Assembly: GCF_030680935.1 (NCBI RefSeq)
Contig: NZ_JAUXUP010000012.1
Span: 1 to 61,970 of the forward strand
Source of the DNA: Polaromonas sp.
Lineage (GTDB): Bacteria; Pseudomonadota; Gammaproteobacteria; Burkholderiales; Burkholderiaceae_C
Direction: 5' to 3'
Length of the DNA stretch: 61,970 bases
Notes under the pieces: model-generated
The model's database searches: none
What the model was told of the DNA's origin: nothing
The model's input: the letters and a program-made list of their open reading frames with translations, nothing else
Shown here: positions 36,068 through 44,405 of the stretch, piece by piece
Layout: every line of letters starts with the position of its first letter
Numbering within the stretch: the stretch's first letter is position 1
Position numbers and translations under genes: made by a program

Positions 36068-37269
36068 CGGCAGCCGCCAGCCCGGGCCCGCTTGCGGGCC
36101 TGAAGGTGCTGGAACTGGGCCAGCTGATTGCCGGGCCGTTTGCCGCCAAAACGCTGGCTGACTTTGGTGCCGAGGTCATCAAGATCGAGGCGCCCGGCGC
36201 AGGTGACCCGCTGCGCAAATGGCGCCTGCTCAAAGACGGCACCTCGGTCTGGTGGCAGGTCCAATCGCGCAACAAACGCAGTGTGGCACTTGATTTGCGC
36301 CAGGTCGATGCGCAGGAGATTGTGCGCAAGCTTGCACTCGACGCCGATGTGCTGATTGAAAACTTCCGCCCCGGCGCCATGGAAGGCTGGGGGCTGGGCC
36401 CGGACGTCCTGCAAGCGCTGAACCCGCGGCTCATCATGCTTCGCATCAGTGGTTACGGTCAGACCGGCCCCTACCGCGACCGGCCCGGTTTTGGCGTGGT
36501 GGCCGAAGCCATGAGTGGCCTGCGCCATCTGACCGGCGAGCCGGGACGGGTGCCGGTGCGCGTCGGCGTCAGCATAGGCGACACCTTGGCCGCGCTGCAT
36601 GGCGTGATCGGCATCTTGCTGGCGCTGCAGCACCGCCACACCTCCGGCCAGGGCCAGGTGGTTGATGTGGCGCTGTACGAAGCCGTCTTCAACTGCATGG
36701 AAAGCCTGTTGCCCGAGTACAGCGCTTTTGGCGCGGTGCGCGGCCCGGCCGGCAGCGCGATGCCCGGCATTGCACCGACCAATGCCTACCGCTGCAGCGA
36801 CGGCGCTTATGCGCTGATCGCCGGCAATGGTGACAGCATTTTCAAACGGCTGATGTTGTGCATAGGCCGGCCTGACCTGGCAGCCGATCCCGCGCTGGCT
36901 GGCAACGACGGCCGCGTGGCACGCGTGCAAGAACTCGATGAAGCCATTGGCAAGTGGGCCGCCACGCTGACGGTGGCTGAGGTGCTGGCCGCCCTGGAGG
37001 CGGCGCAAGTCCCCGCTGGAAAAATCTACACCGTGGCCGATATCGCCACCGACCCGCATTACGCCGCACGCGGCATGTTGCAAACCGTGCAGATGGACGA
37101 CGGCTCCGCGCTGGCCGTGCCGGGCTTTGTGCCCAAGCTTTCAGCCACCCCCGGCAGCCATCGTCGCAATGCGCCCGCGTTGGGTCAGGACACCGATGCG
37201 GTGCTGCGTGAAGTCGGGTTGACGGAGGCGCAGATCGGCGCGCTGAGGGAGCGTGGGGTTTTGGGTTGA
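36064..37269 (+). CDS. CaiB/BaiF family (class III) CoA transferase
   Basis: The 401-residue enzyme transfers CoA between carboxylic acids. Family marks: GLKVLELGQLIAGPFAAKTLADFGAEVIK, KRSVALDLR, DVLIENFRPGAMEGWGLG (catalytic-type Asp follows in this region), ISGYGQTGPYRDRPGFG and MPGIAPTNAYRCSDG. The C-terminus has PALGQDTDAVLREVGLTEAQ. ATG overlaps the previous stop (ATGA). The acids used are unknown; a formyl-, succinyl- or fatty acid-CoA role is possible. Confidence 0.9.
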   Translation: MTAAASPGPLAGLKVLELGQLIAGPFAAKTLADFGAEVIKIEAPGAGDPLRKWRLLKDGTSVWWQVQSRNKRSVALDLRQVDAQEIVRKLALDADVLIENFRPGAMEGWGLGPDVLQALNPRLIMLRISGYGQTGPYRDRPGFGVVAEAMSGLRHLTGEPGRVPVRVGVSIGDTLAALHGVIGILLALQHRHTSGQGQVVDVALYEAVFNCMESLLPEYSAFGAVRGPAGSAMPGIAPTNAYRCSDGAYALIAGNGDSIFKRLMLCIGRPDLAADPALAGNDGRVARVQELDEAIGKWAATLTVAEVLAALEAAQVPAGKIYTVADIATDPHYAARGMLQTVQMDDGSALAVPGFVPKLSATPGSHRRNAPALGQDTDAVLREVGLTEAQIGALRERGVLG

Positions 37270-37487
37270 TGCGCGCTGACGCGGCGTTGTCACATGCTGG
37301 CCGCGCTCTGGGCCAAAGAACGCATTGGCCTTTTCCCTGCGGGCGTATTGGCAAACCTGGGCTGTAGCCTCCGCTGCGGGTCATCCCTCACAGACCCCGC
37401 AACGCGCTGACGGCTTGCATTCGTCCCTCAGAGCCCTCTAGAATCACGCCGCGACAGCATGCCGCTCAAAAACACAGGAGGACTCGA

Positions 37488-38312
37488 ATGACTGACTGGC
37501 AAAAAATGACTGCGGTTGTGACCGGGGGCGCTTCAGGCATCGGTCGAGCGTTGAGCTTGGCCATGTCCCGGCGCGGAGCAAGCGTTCTGGTCACGGATAT
37601 CGATTTTGCCGGTGCACAAAAGGTAGCCGCCGAATGCGGCAACAAGGCGAGCGCGGCCTTGCTCGATGTGCGCCAGGCCGATGCGGTGCAAGCGTGCATT
37701 GAGCAATATGTCCACGCACAGGGTCACCTGGACTTCCTGTTCAACAACGCGGGTATTGCGGTCGCTGGAGAAACCAATGAGATTCCGCTGGCCGCATGGC
37801 GGCGCGTGATCGATATCAATGTTCATGGCGTACTGCATGGGGTACTCGCGGCCTACCCCATCATGCTCAAGCAGGGGTATGGTCACATCATCAACACGGC
37901 TTCGCTGGCAGGGGTGGGGCCAGCGCCTTTGCTGGCGCCGTATGCCCTGAGCAAACACGCGGTAGTCGGCCTGTCCACAAGCCTACGCATTGAGGCGGCG
38001 CTCAAGGGAGTGAAGGTCAGCGTGTTGTGCCCCGCCGCCATCGAAACCCCAATCCTCGACGCCGAGAATCCCAAAGACATTCCGATCCCCTGGGCGCCGG
38101 ACATGCGCCGTTTTCTGACGACCCTGGCTGGACCGCCCTATGCAGTGGAAAAGTGTGCCGAAGAAACACTGGCAGCCATCGAACGTAATGTTTCGGTGAT
38201 TGTTTTGCCAGGGCGCGCGCGTCTTGCATGGCGGATAGGCCGCCTGTTTCCGGCGCTCGTTGAAAAAATCAGCCGGGCTGCCGTAGCCAAAGAACGTCTC
38301 GACCGGATCTGA
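37488..38312 (+). CDS. SDR family oxidoreductase (classical)
   Basis: The 274-residue dehydrogenase has AVVTGGASGIGRALS (NAD(P)-binding), the acidic residue VTDIDF that favours NAD, FNNAGIAVAG, NTASLAG with the catalytic Ser, and the YALSK motif (YxxxK). The C-terminus has a hydrophobic, basic tail, LAWRIGRLFPALVEKI, that may contact membrane or lipid droplets. AGGAGG lies 7 nt before the ATG, a strong ribosome site. Substrate not recognised; the neighbourhood is lipid-related. Confidence 0.85.
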   Translation: MTDWQKMTAVVTGGASGIGRALSLAMSRRGASVLVTDIDFAGAQKVAAECGNKASAALLDVRQADAVQACIEQYVHAQGHLDFLFNNAGIAVAGETNEIPLAAWRRVIDINVHGVLHGVLAAYPIMLKQGYGHIINTASLAGVGPAPLLAPYALSKHAVVGLSTSLRIEAALKGVKVSVLCPAAIETPILDAENPKDIPIPWAPDMRRFLTTLAGPPYAVEKCAEETLAAIERNVSVIVLPGRARLAWRIGRLFPALVEKISRAAVAKERLDRI

Positions 38313-38380
38313 CTTCGCGCCTGGCGTGCAGCGCTGGACCCCTGGCCGCAGGCGATCAAGTCCCGACCTGCGGTCAGCGC

Positions 38381-38540
38381 TCAGCTCAACGACTCAATCC
38401 AATCCACATACTGGCACGATGCGCTTGTCTTTCAAGCCCTGAATCTGCGCCCGGCTCAAGCCCAGTTCCCTGAAAACAAGGTCGCTAGCTTGGCCCAGCG
38501 CGGGATCAGTCAACCAACGCTCCAGGAGCCTGGCCACCAC
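38381..38540 (-). pseudogene. Remnants of a CaiB-type CoA transferase 3' end and an acyl-CoA-binding protein 3' end
   Basis: On the minus strand one frame ending at 38394 encodes PALGQASDLVFRELGLSRAQ, which aligns with the C-terminus of the intact CoA transferase in this window (PALGQDTDAVLREVGLTEAQ). A second frame ending at 38381 encodes QYVDWIESLS and a stop, matching QYVDLIASLG at the end of the acyl-CoA-binding gene (39697), including 26 or so identical bases. Neither has an upstream gene body. The piece appears to be debris from rearranged copies of lipid genes. Confidence 0.5.
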
Positions 38541-38546
38541 GCCGGG

Positions 38547-38873
38547 TCAAGTCCGGTTTTCGCCGGCATCCGCGACAGCAGGCGCCACACGCCAAGAGCG
38601 AAACTCGCTTGACGTCATGCCATGGGCACTCCTGAAAGCCCGGTTGAACGGGCCGATCGAGCCAACGCCCGCCTCCAGGGCAAGGGTCAGGAGGGAGCGC
38701 CTGTCCAGCGACGGCTCCAGCAGGCGGGCCGCCATCTCCTGCAAGCGGTATTCGTTGATGTAAGACGGGAAATTGCGGTAGCCCAGGCGCTCGTCAACCG
38801 AGCCCCAGGAGGTTGCCTCACGAACAAGCGGACTATAGTTGCAGGCCCGCCCAGTACGTCTGAAGGACCCCAT
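38547..38873 (-). pseudogene. Truncated AraC-family regulator (C-terminal HTH only)
   Basis: The open frame of 108 residues holds most of an AraC/XylS DNA-binding domain: LGYRNFPSYINEYRLQEMAARLL and LTLALEAGVGSIGPFNRAFRSAHG followed by SSEFR. The N-terminal sensor part and the first helices of the domain are missing, and the first 30 residues look unlike any regulator. It is most likely a decayed remnant. It lies directly upstream of, and divergent from, the methyltransferase gene. Confidence 0.65.
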
Positions 38874-38887
38874 CGAAAGACCCGACC

Positions 38888-39514
38888 ATGCCAGCCAACC
38901 GCAGTATTGAGTTCTTCGACCAGCAGTTTCAGAAACAGGCGGCGTTGGGCGAAAACACGCTCAATCCGTTTGAGCAGCTCGCCATCGGGTATCTGAAAGG
39001 TCGGGTACTTGACTACGGGTGTGGCTTGGGCAACCTGGCCTTCGCCGCCGCCGAGCGCGGCTGCTCTGTACTGGCGCTGGACGCCAGTCCGGCTGCCATC
39101 GCCCACATTCAGCGGCGCGCAGCCCTTGATACATTGCCCGTGGAGGCCTTGGTGGCCGACCTGCGGGACTACGTGCTGAATGAAGACTTCGATGCGATCG
39201 TCTGCATCGGACTGCTGATGTTCTTCGACTGTCCGACGGCATTCAAGGCGCTGGCCCATCTGCAGGCCCACGTACGCGAAGGTGGCATAGCGGTGGTCAA
39301 TGTCCTGATCGAAGGCACCAGCTACCTGGACATGTTCGATGTCAAAGGGTACTGCCTCTTCTCACGCGCCGAAATCGAGACTCGCTTCGAGGGGTGGGAG
39401 ATTCTTCACTCAGAGTTCAGCGACTTCGCCGCGCCGGGTGGCACCAACAAGGCTTTTGCCACACTGGTTGCCCGCAAGCACCGTGGGCGGAATGACCAGG
39501 CCATTGCAACGTAA
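38888..39514 (+). CDS. Class I SAM-dependent methyltransferase (TehB-like)
   Basis: The 208-residue protein has SAM motif I VLDYGCGLGNLAFAAAERG (residues about 40-58), the acidic motif II in LALDASPAAI, and motif IV IVCIGLLMFF. The C-terminal ALVA strand follows FAAPGGTNKAFATLVA. The overall form resembles TehB-type small-molecule methyltransferases. It is isolated, with an AraC remnant on the left and the repeat on the right. Substrate unknown. Confidence 0.78.
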   Translation: MPANRSIEFFDQQFQKQAALGENTLNPFEQLAIGYLKGRVLDYGCGLGNLAFAAAERGCSVLALDASPAAIAHIQRRAALDTLPVEALVADLRDYVLNEDFDAIVCIGLLMFFDCPTAFKALAHLQAHVREGGIAVVNVLIEGTSYLDMFDVKGYCLFSRAEIETRFEGWEILHSEFSDFAAPGGTNKAFATLVARKHRGRNDQAIAT

Positions 39515-39628
39515 ACACGCCTGATGCGCGCTGAACCAGCGCTGTCGACGCGACGCTGGGTGTGCTGGATGGGCAAAGCATTTATCAACCCTTGAGCAGC
39601 GCCAAGTCCCTTCGCCTGAACCTGTATT

Positions 39629-39678
39629 TGCTACGTTATTAATAGCTGCTTGCGCTTATTCCATAAGGGCTGGGGACC
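39629..39678 (-). repeat. ~50-bp interspersed repeat, intergenic copy
   Basis: On the minus strand: GGTCCCCAGCCCTTATGG, then AATAAGCGCAAGCAGCTATT and a degenerate core ending in GTAGCA. It is one of the copies closest to consensus. It lies between the convergent methyltransferase and acyl-CoA-binding genes. Confidence 0.82.
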
Positions 39679-39696
39679 GATATCCCTCGATAAGTG

Positions 39697-39951
39697 TCAG
39701 CCCAATGACGCAATCAAATCCACATACTGCTGCATCGCATCTTCCTGCGACGTGCCCTTGAGGCCGTTCCACGCGTCCCACTTGGCGCGGGCCACCATGT
39801 CGCCAAAGCCGGGTTTCTTGTCGGCGTTGTCGCCGCTGCTGCCCTGCTTGTAGAGCGCGTAGATTTTCAGCAGGGTGGCGTTGTCGGGCCGCTCGCTGAG
39901 GTTTTTGGAATCGGCCATGGCTTTGTCGAAGGCGGCTTTGAGGTCTGACAT
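39697..39951 (-). CDS. Acyl-CoA-binding protein (ACBP)
   Basis: The 84-residue protein is a full-length ACBP: it has the helix 1 pattern LKAAFDKAMADSKNL, then NATLLKIYALYKQGSSGDN, KPGFGDMVARAKWDAWNGLKG (with the family Lys/Trp/Tyr ligand residues) and AMQQYVDLIASLG. It binds long-chain acyl-CoA in the cytoplasm and hands it to acyltransferases. GGAG lies 9 nt before the ATG. It is divergent from the wax ester synthase gene with 128 bp between starts, so a shared control region and a joint function are likely. Confidence 0.92.
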   Translation of the reverse strand: MSDLKAAFDKAMADSKNLSERPDNATLLKIYALYKQGSSGDNADKKPGFGDMVARAKWDAWNGLKGTSQEDAMQQYVDLIASLG

Positions 39952-40079
39952 GAAGTTGCTCCGTAAGGTTGGGACTGTTGAAATGGATTCGGGTAACTGC
40001 CCAGTATCTTAGCCACCCCGTTGCTTGCAGAATAGGGGCCCACCTCCATCGGAGGCAAGAATCAGTCAACGGAGTTTTC

Positions 40080-41618
40080 ATGGTCACACGCGTTTCGGCC
40101 CAGGCAGCGGGCAAAAAAGTCGCGAAAAATGTACAAAAAAACGTGACGCGCGCGGTCTCTGGCACGCTGGGTCTGTCGGGCGAGCGCATGACCAAGGTGG
40201 ACACCGCCTGGCTGCGCATGGACACACCGTCCAACCTCATGATGATCGTCGGCGTCTGGTCGCTGCAGCCAGGCGTGAGTTATGCCGCCGTGGCCGAGCG
40301 GCTGGAAAACAGCCTGCTCAAATACGCCCGCTTCAAGCAGCGGGTGATTGAAGACACCGCTGGCGCCACCTGGGTCAATGACCGGAATTTCGATCTTAAA
40401 AACCACCTCATTGCCGAGAAGCTGCCCAAAGCGTCCAAGGGCCATGAGCAGGAGGTGCTGCAGGACCGAGTGGCCGAACTGGCCATGCAGCCGCTGGACC
40501 GCAAGCAGCCCCTCTGGCAAATCCACCTGGTCGAAGACTACACCGGCCCCGACGGTATCAAGGGCAGCGCGATGATTGTGCGCATCCACCACTGCATTGC
40601 CGACGGCATTGCGCTGATTTCGGTGACCATGTCCTTGGTTGATGGCGGAGCGCCCCCCCCAGAGCGACGTAAAAAAGAAAGCAGCGGCGGCGCCGAGGAC
40701 TGGATTGCCGAGACCCTGCTCAAACCCTTCACCGACCTGACTGTGAAGGCGCTGGGAGCCGCGGGTGACGGCGCGGTGCGTTCACTGAACCTGCTGAGTG
40801 ATCCCCAAAAAGGCATGGCCGGCTCGCTGGACATGGCCAAGGTGCTGCTGCAGGTGCTCAAGGACAGCGCGGCGCTGGCCCTGATGCCCGACGACTCCAA
40901 AACGCGGCTCAAGGGCCAACCGGGCACCACCAAAAAGGTTGCCTGGTGCCAGCCGATTCCGCTCGATGACGTTCGGGCGGTTGGCAAGGCGCTGAACTGC
41001 TCGATCAACGACGTGTTGCTCAGCTGCGTGGCCGGCGCGATCGGCGAATACCTCAAGTCGCACGGCGACGACGTGACGGGTCAGGAAATCCGCGCCATGG
41101 TGCCAGTGAACCTGCGGCCCATCGAGCAGGCCTACAAGCTGGGCAACCGCTTTGGCCTGGTACCGCTGGTGCTGCCGGTCGGGGTCGACAACCCCATCGA
41201 GCGTGTGTACGAAGTGCGACGGCGCATGGCGGCACTCAAGGGCAGTTACCAGCCACTGCTGGCCTTCAGCTTGCTGGCGGTTGCCGGCCTGCTGATCAAG
41301 CCGGCGCAAGACGCGATGCTCAACCTGTTCTCGAAAAAAACCACGGCAGTCATGACCAATGTGCCGGGGCCGCGCGAAAAGCTCAAGTTCTGCGGCGCCA
41401 CGCTGGAGCAAAGCATGTTCTGGGTGCCGCAATCCGGCAGTGTCGGGCTGGGGGTGTCCATCCTGAGTTACGGCGGCGGCGTGCAGTTTGGCGTGATCAC
41501 CGACAGCACCCTGTGCCCGGAGCCGCAGCGCATCATTGACGAGTTTGTGCCGGAGTTTGCCAAGCTGTCCATCGTGACGCTGATGTTGCCATGGGGGGAT
41601 GAAGGGCCGACCCCTTGA
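40080..41618 (+). CDS. Wax ester synthase/diacylglycerol acyltransferase (WS/DGAT)
   Basis: The 512-residue enzyme esterifies fatty alcohols or diacylglycerol with acyl-CoA. It holds the catalytic HHxxxDG motif (HHCIADG, residues 170-176), PLDRKQPLWQIHLVEDY just before it, and the second conserved block NCSINDVLLSCVAGAI. The MTNVPGP motif and final SYGGGVQFGV region are also present. ATG at 40080 has GGAG 7 nt upstream. The first 30 residues form a Lys-rich amphipathic extension that could bind granule or membrane. With the acyl-CoA reductase at 16.5 kb and the adjacent ACBP, it completes a wax ester route. Confidence 0.93.
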   Translation: MVTRVSAQAAGKKVAKNVQKNVTRAVSGTLGLSGERMTKVDTAWLRMDTPSNLMMIVGVWSLQPGVSYAAVAERLENSLLKYARFKQRVIEDTAGATWVNDRNFDLKNHLIAEKLPKASKGHEQEVLQDRVAELAMQPLDRKQPLWQIHLVEDYTGPDGIKGSAMIVRIHHCIADGIALISVTMSLVDGGAPPPERRKKESSGGAEDWIAETLLKPFTDLTVKALGAAGDGAVRSLNLLSDPQKGMAGSLDMAKVLLQVLKDSAALALMPDDSKTRLKGQPGTTKKVAWCQPIPLDDVRAVGKALNCSINDVLLSCVAGAIGEYLKSHGDDVTGQEIRAMVPVNLRPIEQAYKLGNRFGLVPLVLPVGVDNPIERVYEVRRRMAALKGSYQPLLAFSLLAVAGLLIKPAQDAMLNLFSKKTTAVMTNVPGPREKLKFCGATLEQSMFWVPQSGSVGLGVSILSYGGGVQFGVITDSTLCPEPQRIIDEFVPEFAKLSIVTLMLPWGDEGPTP

Positions 41619-41657
41619 GGCTTTCAGGGGTTTTGCCCTAATTCGACGGGCGTGATC

Positions 41658-41711
41658 AGCTATTTAATTGATAGCAATTGGTTGTTGACTCGGAGTTGTT
41701 CTGGAGCCCTG
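41658..41711. repeat. Divergent copy of the ~50-bp repeat (intergenic)
   Basis: The core AGCTATTTAATTGATAGCA is a near-perfect palindrome of the repeat family, followed after a variable spacer by CTGGAGCCC, the other end of the element. The middle GCGCAAGC part is lost. Confidence 0.6.
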
Positions 41712-41768
41712 TTGGATAACCCGTGCTGTTGGAGTGTGCCTACAAGCCGGGTCTCGCCCCGGCGGGCG

Positions 41769-41806
41769 ACTCACTTGTCTTTTGCTTCGCCAAAAGAAAA
41801 GTGAGT
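41769..41806. repeat. Long hairpin element between wax ester synthase and gpsA
   Basis: A 16-bp arm ACTCACTTGTCTTTTG pairs with CAAAAGAAAAGTGAGT (one mismatch) around the six-base loop CTTCGC. Outside it, CCCCGGCGGGCG and GCCGCCGGGC extend the stem imperfectly to about 41750-41820. It lies between convergent genes and may end transcription from either side or be a second mobile palindromic repeat. A smaller hairpin GAAGGC/GCCTTC at 41859-41875 lies next to the gpsA stop. Confidence 0.7.
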
Positions 41807-41884
41807 TGCCGCCGGGCAACCCCCGGCTTGTTGGCGAACAGCAGGTGGTCGAAGCAAAGAAGGCTTCCAGCCTTCGACAAGTCC

Positions 41885-42925
41885 CTACCGCAATTCAGCC
41901 GCCGGATCCCGCCCCATCAGCGCCGCCACTGCCTCGGCAGGTTTCATCTGCCCGTCCAGCAGGGCGACCACGCCTTCGGAGATCGGCATCTCCACACCCA
42001 GCCCGCGCGCGCGTTGCACCACCGTGCGGGCGCAATACACGCCTTCGGCCACGTGGCCAAGCGACGCCACCGCCTGCTCCAGCGAGTGGCCCTGCGCCAG
42101 CAGCAGGCCCACCTGCCGGTTGCGGCTCAGGTCACCGGTGGCTGTCAGCACCAGATCGCCGAGGCCCGACAGGCCGGTGAAGGTCTCGGCGCGCGCCCCC
42201 AGGGCCAGCCCGAGCCGCGTCATTTCGCTCAGGCCGCGGGTGATCAGCGCGGCCCGGGCGTTCAGGCCCAGCTTCAGCCCGTCGCACAGGCCAGTGGCAA
42301 TGGCCAGCACGTTCTTCACAGCGCCGCCAACTTCCACACCAACAATGTCGTCATTGGCGTACACCCTCAGGGCAGGGCCGTGAAAAGCCGCTACCAGCGC
42401 CTCCCGCACGTCGGCATGTTCGCTGGCGGCCACCAGCGCAGTCGGCTGGCCGCGCGCCACCTCTTGCGCAAAACTGGGCCCGCTGAGTGCACCCGCTCTT
42501 AAATTGATAGCTGCTTGCGCACGTATTTCGTGGGCCAGAAGCCCAAAAGGCATTGAAGAAGTGGCGCCGCCGGCCTGTGGCGCTTCAAAACCCTTGCACA
42601 GCCAGACCACCGGCACGTTGACCTGTTGCATGCGCTGCAACAAGCCGCGCAGGCCTGCGATGGGTGTCGCGACCACGATCAGGTCCGGGCCTGCCAGCAG
42701 CGCGTCCAGCGAGGCATCGGAGCCACCCGCCAGAGCCAGGGCATTGGGGAAATTGATGCCCGGCAGGTAACGGCTGTTGCTGCGCTGCGCCTGCAGCAGC
42801 GCAAGCTGGGCAGCGTCACGCGCCCACAATGTCACCTGATGCCGGGGCGCGGAAAGGTCGGTGGTGGCTGCACTGACAGCCAGCGCCGTGCCCCAGGCGC
42901 CAGCCCCGATGACGGCGATCTTCAT
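41885..42925 (-). CDS. gpsA: Glycerol-3-phosphate dehydrogenase [NAD(P)+], with repeat-encoded insert
   Basis: The 346-residue enzyme makes sn-glycerol-3-phosphate from dihydroxyacetone phosphate for phospholipid synthesis. Motifs: [15 protein letters not shown] (NAD-binding), the LCKGFE segment with its conserved Lys, [24 protein letters not shown] and [10 protein letters not shown]. Residues 128-144 ([17 protein letters not shown]) are coded by a copy of the 50-bp repeat, just before the conserved SGPSFA block. ATG at 42925 starts at the first strand. It follows secB by 39 bp on the same strand. Confidence 0.93.
   Translation of the reverse strand: MKIAVIGAGAWGTALAVSAATTDLSAPRHQVTLWARDAAQLALLQAQRSNSRYLPGINFPNALALAGGSDASLDALLAGPDLIVVATPIAGLRGLLQRMQQVNVPVVWLCKGFEAPQAGGATSSMPFGLLAHEIRAQAAINLRAGALSGPSFAQEVARGQPTALVAASEHADVREALVAAFHGPALRVYANDDIVGVEVGGAVKNVLAIATGLCDGLKLGLNARAALITRGLSEMTRLGLALGARAETFTGLSGLGDLVLTATGDLSRNRQVGLLLAQGHSLEQAVASLGHVAEGVYCARTVVQRARGLGVEMPISEGVVALLDGQMKPAEAVAALMGRDPAAELR
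42495..42544 (-). repeat. ~50-bp repeat inserted in frame in gpsA
   Basis: On the minus strand: GGGCTTCTGGCCCACGAA, ATACGTGCGCAAGCAGCTAT and CAATTTAAGAGC. The sense direction and phase equal those of the copy in the aminopeptidase gene: the core is read A-Q-A-A-I-N-L-R-A. Confidence 0.85.
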
Positions 42926-42964
42926 GGCGCCGGACAAGCTGCACAGAGCCGCACAGAGCTGGCC

Positions 42965-43432
42965 TTAAACGACGATTTGCGGCGCTTCCTGCGCAGCCGA
43001 AGCTGCGGCGGCCTGCTGCTGCTCAAACATCGACTGGAAGTTGATTTCGGCCAGGTTGACCGGCGGAAAACCGCCCCGCTGGATCACGTCGGCCACATTG
43101 CCGCGCAGGTAGGGGTAAACAATCTGCGGGCAGGCAATGCCCAACACGGCGTTGAGCTGCTCAGGCGCCATGTTGCGAATCTCGAAAATACCGGCCTGTT
43201 TGGCCTCGACCATGAAGACGGTCTTGTCTTCGATTTTGGTGTGTACGGTGGCAGTGACACTGACTTCGTAGAGGCCGTCGGCGATAGGCGTGGCTTCCAC
43301 GCCGAGCTGGATATCGACAGCGGGCTGCTCCTGGTTGAGCAGGATTTCCGGCGAATTGGGCTGCTCCAGCGACACGTCCTTGAGATAAACGCGCTGGATC
43401 TGGAAAACAGGGTCAAGGTTGGCTTCGGCCAT
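42965..43432 (-). CDS. secB: Protein-export chaperone SecB
   Basis: The 155-residue chaperone keeps preproteins unfolded for SecA. It has the SecB pattern [19 protein letters not shown] (about residues 10-28), [64 protein letters not shown]. The acidic-to-hydrophobic C-terminal tail is Ala/Gln rich. It lies after grxC in a leftward string (rhodanese, grxC, secB, gpsA), the same grouping seen in many proteobacteria. Confidence 0.95.
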   Translation of the reverse strand: MAEANLDPVFQIQRVYLKDVSLEQPNSPEILLNQEQPAVDIQLGVEATPIADGLYEVSVTATVHTKIEDKTVFMVEAKQAGIFEIRNMAPEQLNAVLGIACPQIVYPYLRGNVADVIQRGGFPPVNLAEINFQSMFEQQQAAAASAAQEAPQIVV

Positions 43433-43452
43433 GGGGGTCTTTCGAATTACTT

Positions 43453-43481
43453 GAAAAATAAAACCGCTGAGTGGACAGCGG
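43453..43481 (-). terminator. Possible intrinsic terminator between grxC and secB
   Basis: On the minus strand CCGCTG and CAGCGG pair around a six-base loop and are followed by TTTTATTTTT. The stem is short, and the site lies 56 bp after the grxC stop and 21 bp before the secB start, so partial attenuation is also possible. Confidence 0.5.
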
Positions 43482-43536
43482 CAACTGGCGATTATCCGTG
43501 TTCGCTTCCTGACGGACGCTTCCGGCGGTCAACAAC

Positions 43537-43794
43537 TCAAGCGGCAAGCAGCGGCAGCAAGCCGCCTTTACCGTCCAGCGCCATCAGGTCATCACAGCCA
43601 CCCACGTGGGTTTGCCCGATAAAAATCTGCGGTACCGTGCGGCGCCCGGTGATCTCCATCATGGTCTGGCGCGCATCGGGCTGCGTGTCCACACGGATTT
43701 CCTCGATCTCAGTCACGCCGCGCTGCTTGAGCAACTGCTTGGCCTGCAGGCAGTAGGGGCAGGATGCGGTCAGGTACATCTTCACGGCTTGCAT
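43537..43794 (-). CDS. grxC: Glutaredoxin 3
   Basis: The 85-residue thiol-disulfide oxidoreductase has the dithiol active site CPYC (residues about 12-15) in VKMYLTASCPYC, the cis-Pro motif TVPQIFIG and the glutathione-binding GGCDDLMALD. ATG at 43794 is used because GGAG lies 6-7 nt before it; the ATG at 43800 would overlap that site. The enzyme is cytoplasmic and keeps proteins reduced at the expense of glutathione. It lies 41 bp after the rhodanese gene. Confidence 0.93.
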   Translation of the reverse strand: MQAVKMYLTASCPYCLQAKQLLKQRGVTEIEEIRVDTQPDARQTMMEITGRRTVPQIFIGQTHVGGCDDLMALDGKGGLLPLLAA

Positions 43795-43835
43795 CAACAT
43801 CTCCGGGTCAGGTCAGGAAAAACAGCAGAGGGAAA

Positions 43836-44246
43836 CTACGCCTTCTCCAGCGGAAGGTTAGCCTCTTTCCAGGATTTGAGTCCGCCAGCCATGCATTGAG
43901 CCTGCTCGTAGCCGAGTTTTTTGGCCATGGCCACCGCGCGATTGGCGCGGGCGCCGGTGGGACACACCAGAATCAGCGGCAAGGCTTTGTTTTTCACTGT
44001 GGCGGGAAGCAGGTCTTCCAGCTGGTTCAAGGGCAGGTTTTTGGCGCCGCCCACGTGGCCGGTGGCAAACTCCTCAGCCTCGCTGACATCAATCACCACA
44101 GCCTTGTCGCGGTTGATCAGTTGCACAGCGCCGCTGGCGCTGAGCGAGCCGGCCGCCATGCCGCTGGAGATCAGCGGCCATAAAAGCATGCCCCCGGACG
44201 CCAGGGCAATGCCGATGAGCATCCAGTTGTCGATGAGAAATTTCAC
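43836..44246 (-). CDS. Membrane-anchored rhodanese-domain protein
   Basis: The 136-residue protein has an N-terminal membrane segment (WMLIGIALASGGMLLWPLI) followed by one rhodanese domain: AVVIDVSEAEEFATGHVGGAKNLP and the active loop VCPTGARANRA with the catalytic Cys. It probably moves sulfane sulfur or acts in redox repair at the membrane. It is first in the leftward rhodanese-grxC-secB-gpsA group and divergent from gpmA with 159 bp between them, which should hold both promoters. Confidence 0.87.
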   Translation of the reverse strand: MKFLIDNWMLIGIALASGGMLLWPLISSGMAAGSLSASGAVQLINRDKAVVIDVSEAEEFATGHVGGAKNLPLNQLEDLLPATVKNKALPLILVCPTGARANRAVAMAKKLGYEQAQCMAGGLKSWKEANLPLEKA

Positions 44247-44405
44247 TGTGGGTCCTTCTTCGTTTTGGGCGGTTTGGTTGCAGGTTAGGGAGTGATTTTA
44301 GAATGGCGGCAGCGCGGCAGCATTAATCGGGCTTTTTCACACCTGTGAAATCCTCCTTTTTGCCGCCTTTTTTGCGTTCTTGCCACCTGCCAATCACCTT
44401 TGACC

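Noticed and set aside
35842..37083. 413-codon minus-strand frame
   Set aside because: Antisense to the CoA transferase and PHA-system genes; low-complexity composition and no motifs.
41723..42502. 259-codon plus-strand frame starting in the hairpin region
   Set aside because: It reads through the hairpin element and then antisense to gpsA; no protein features.
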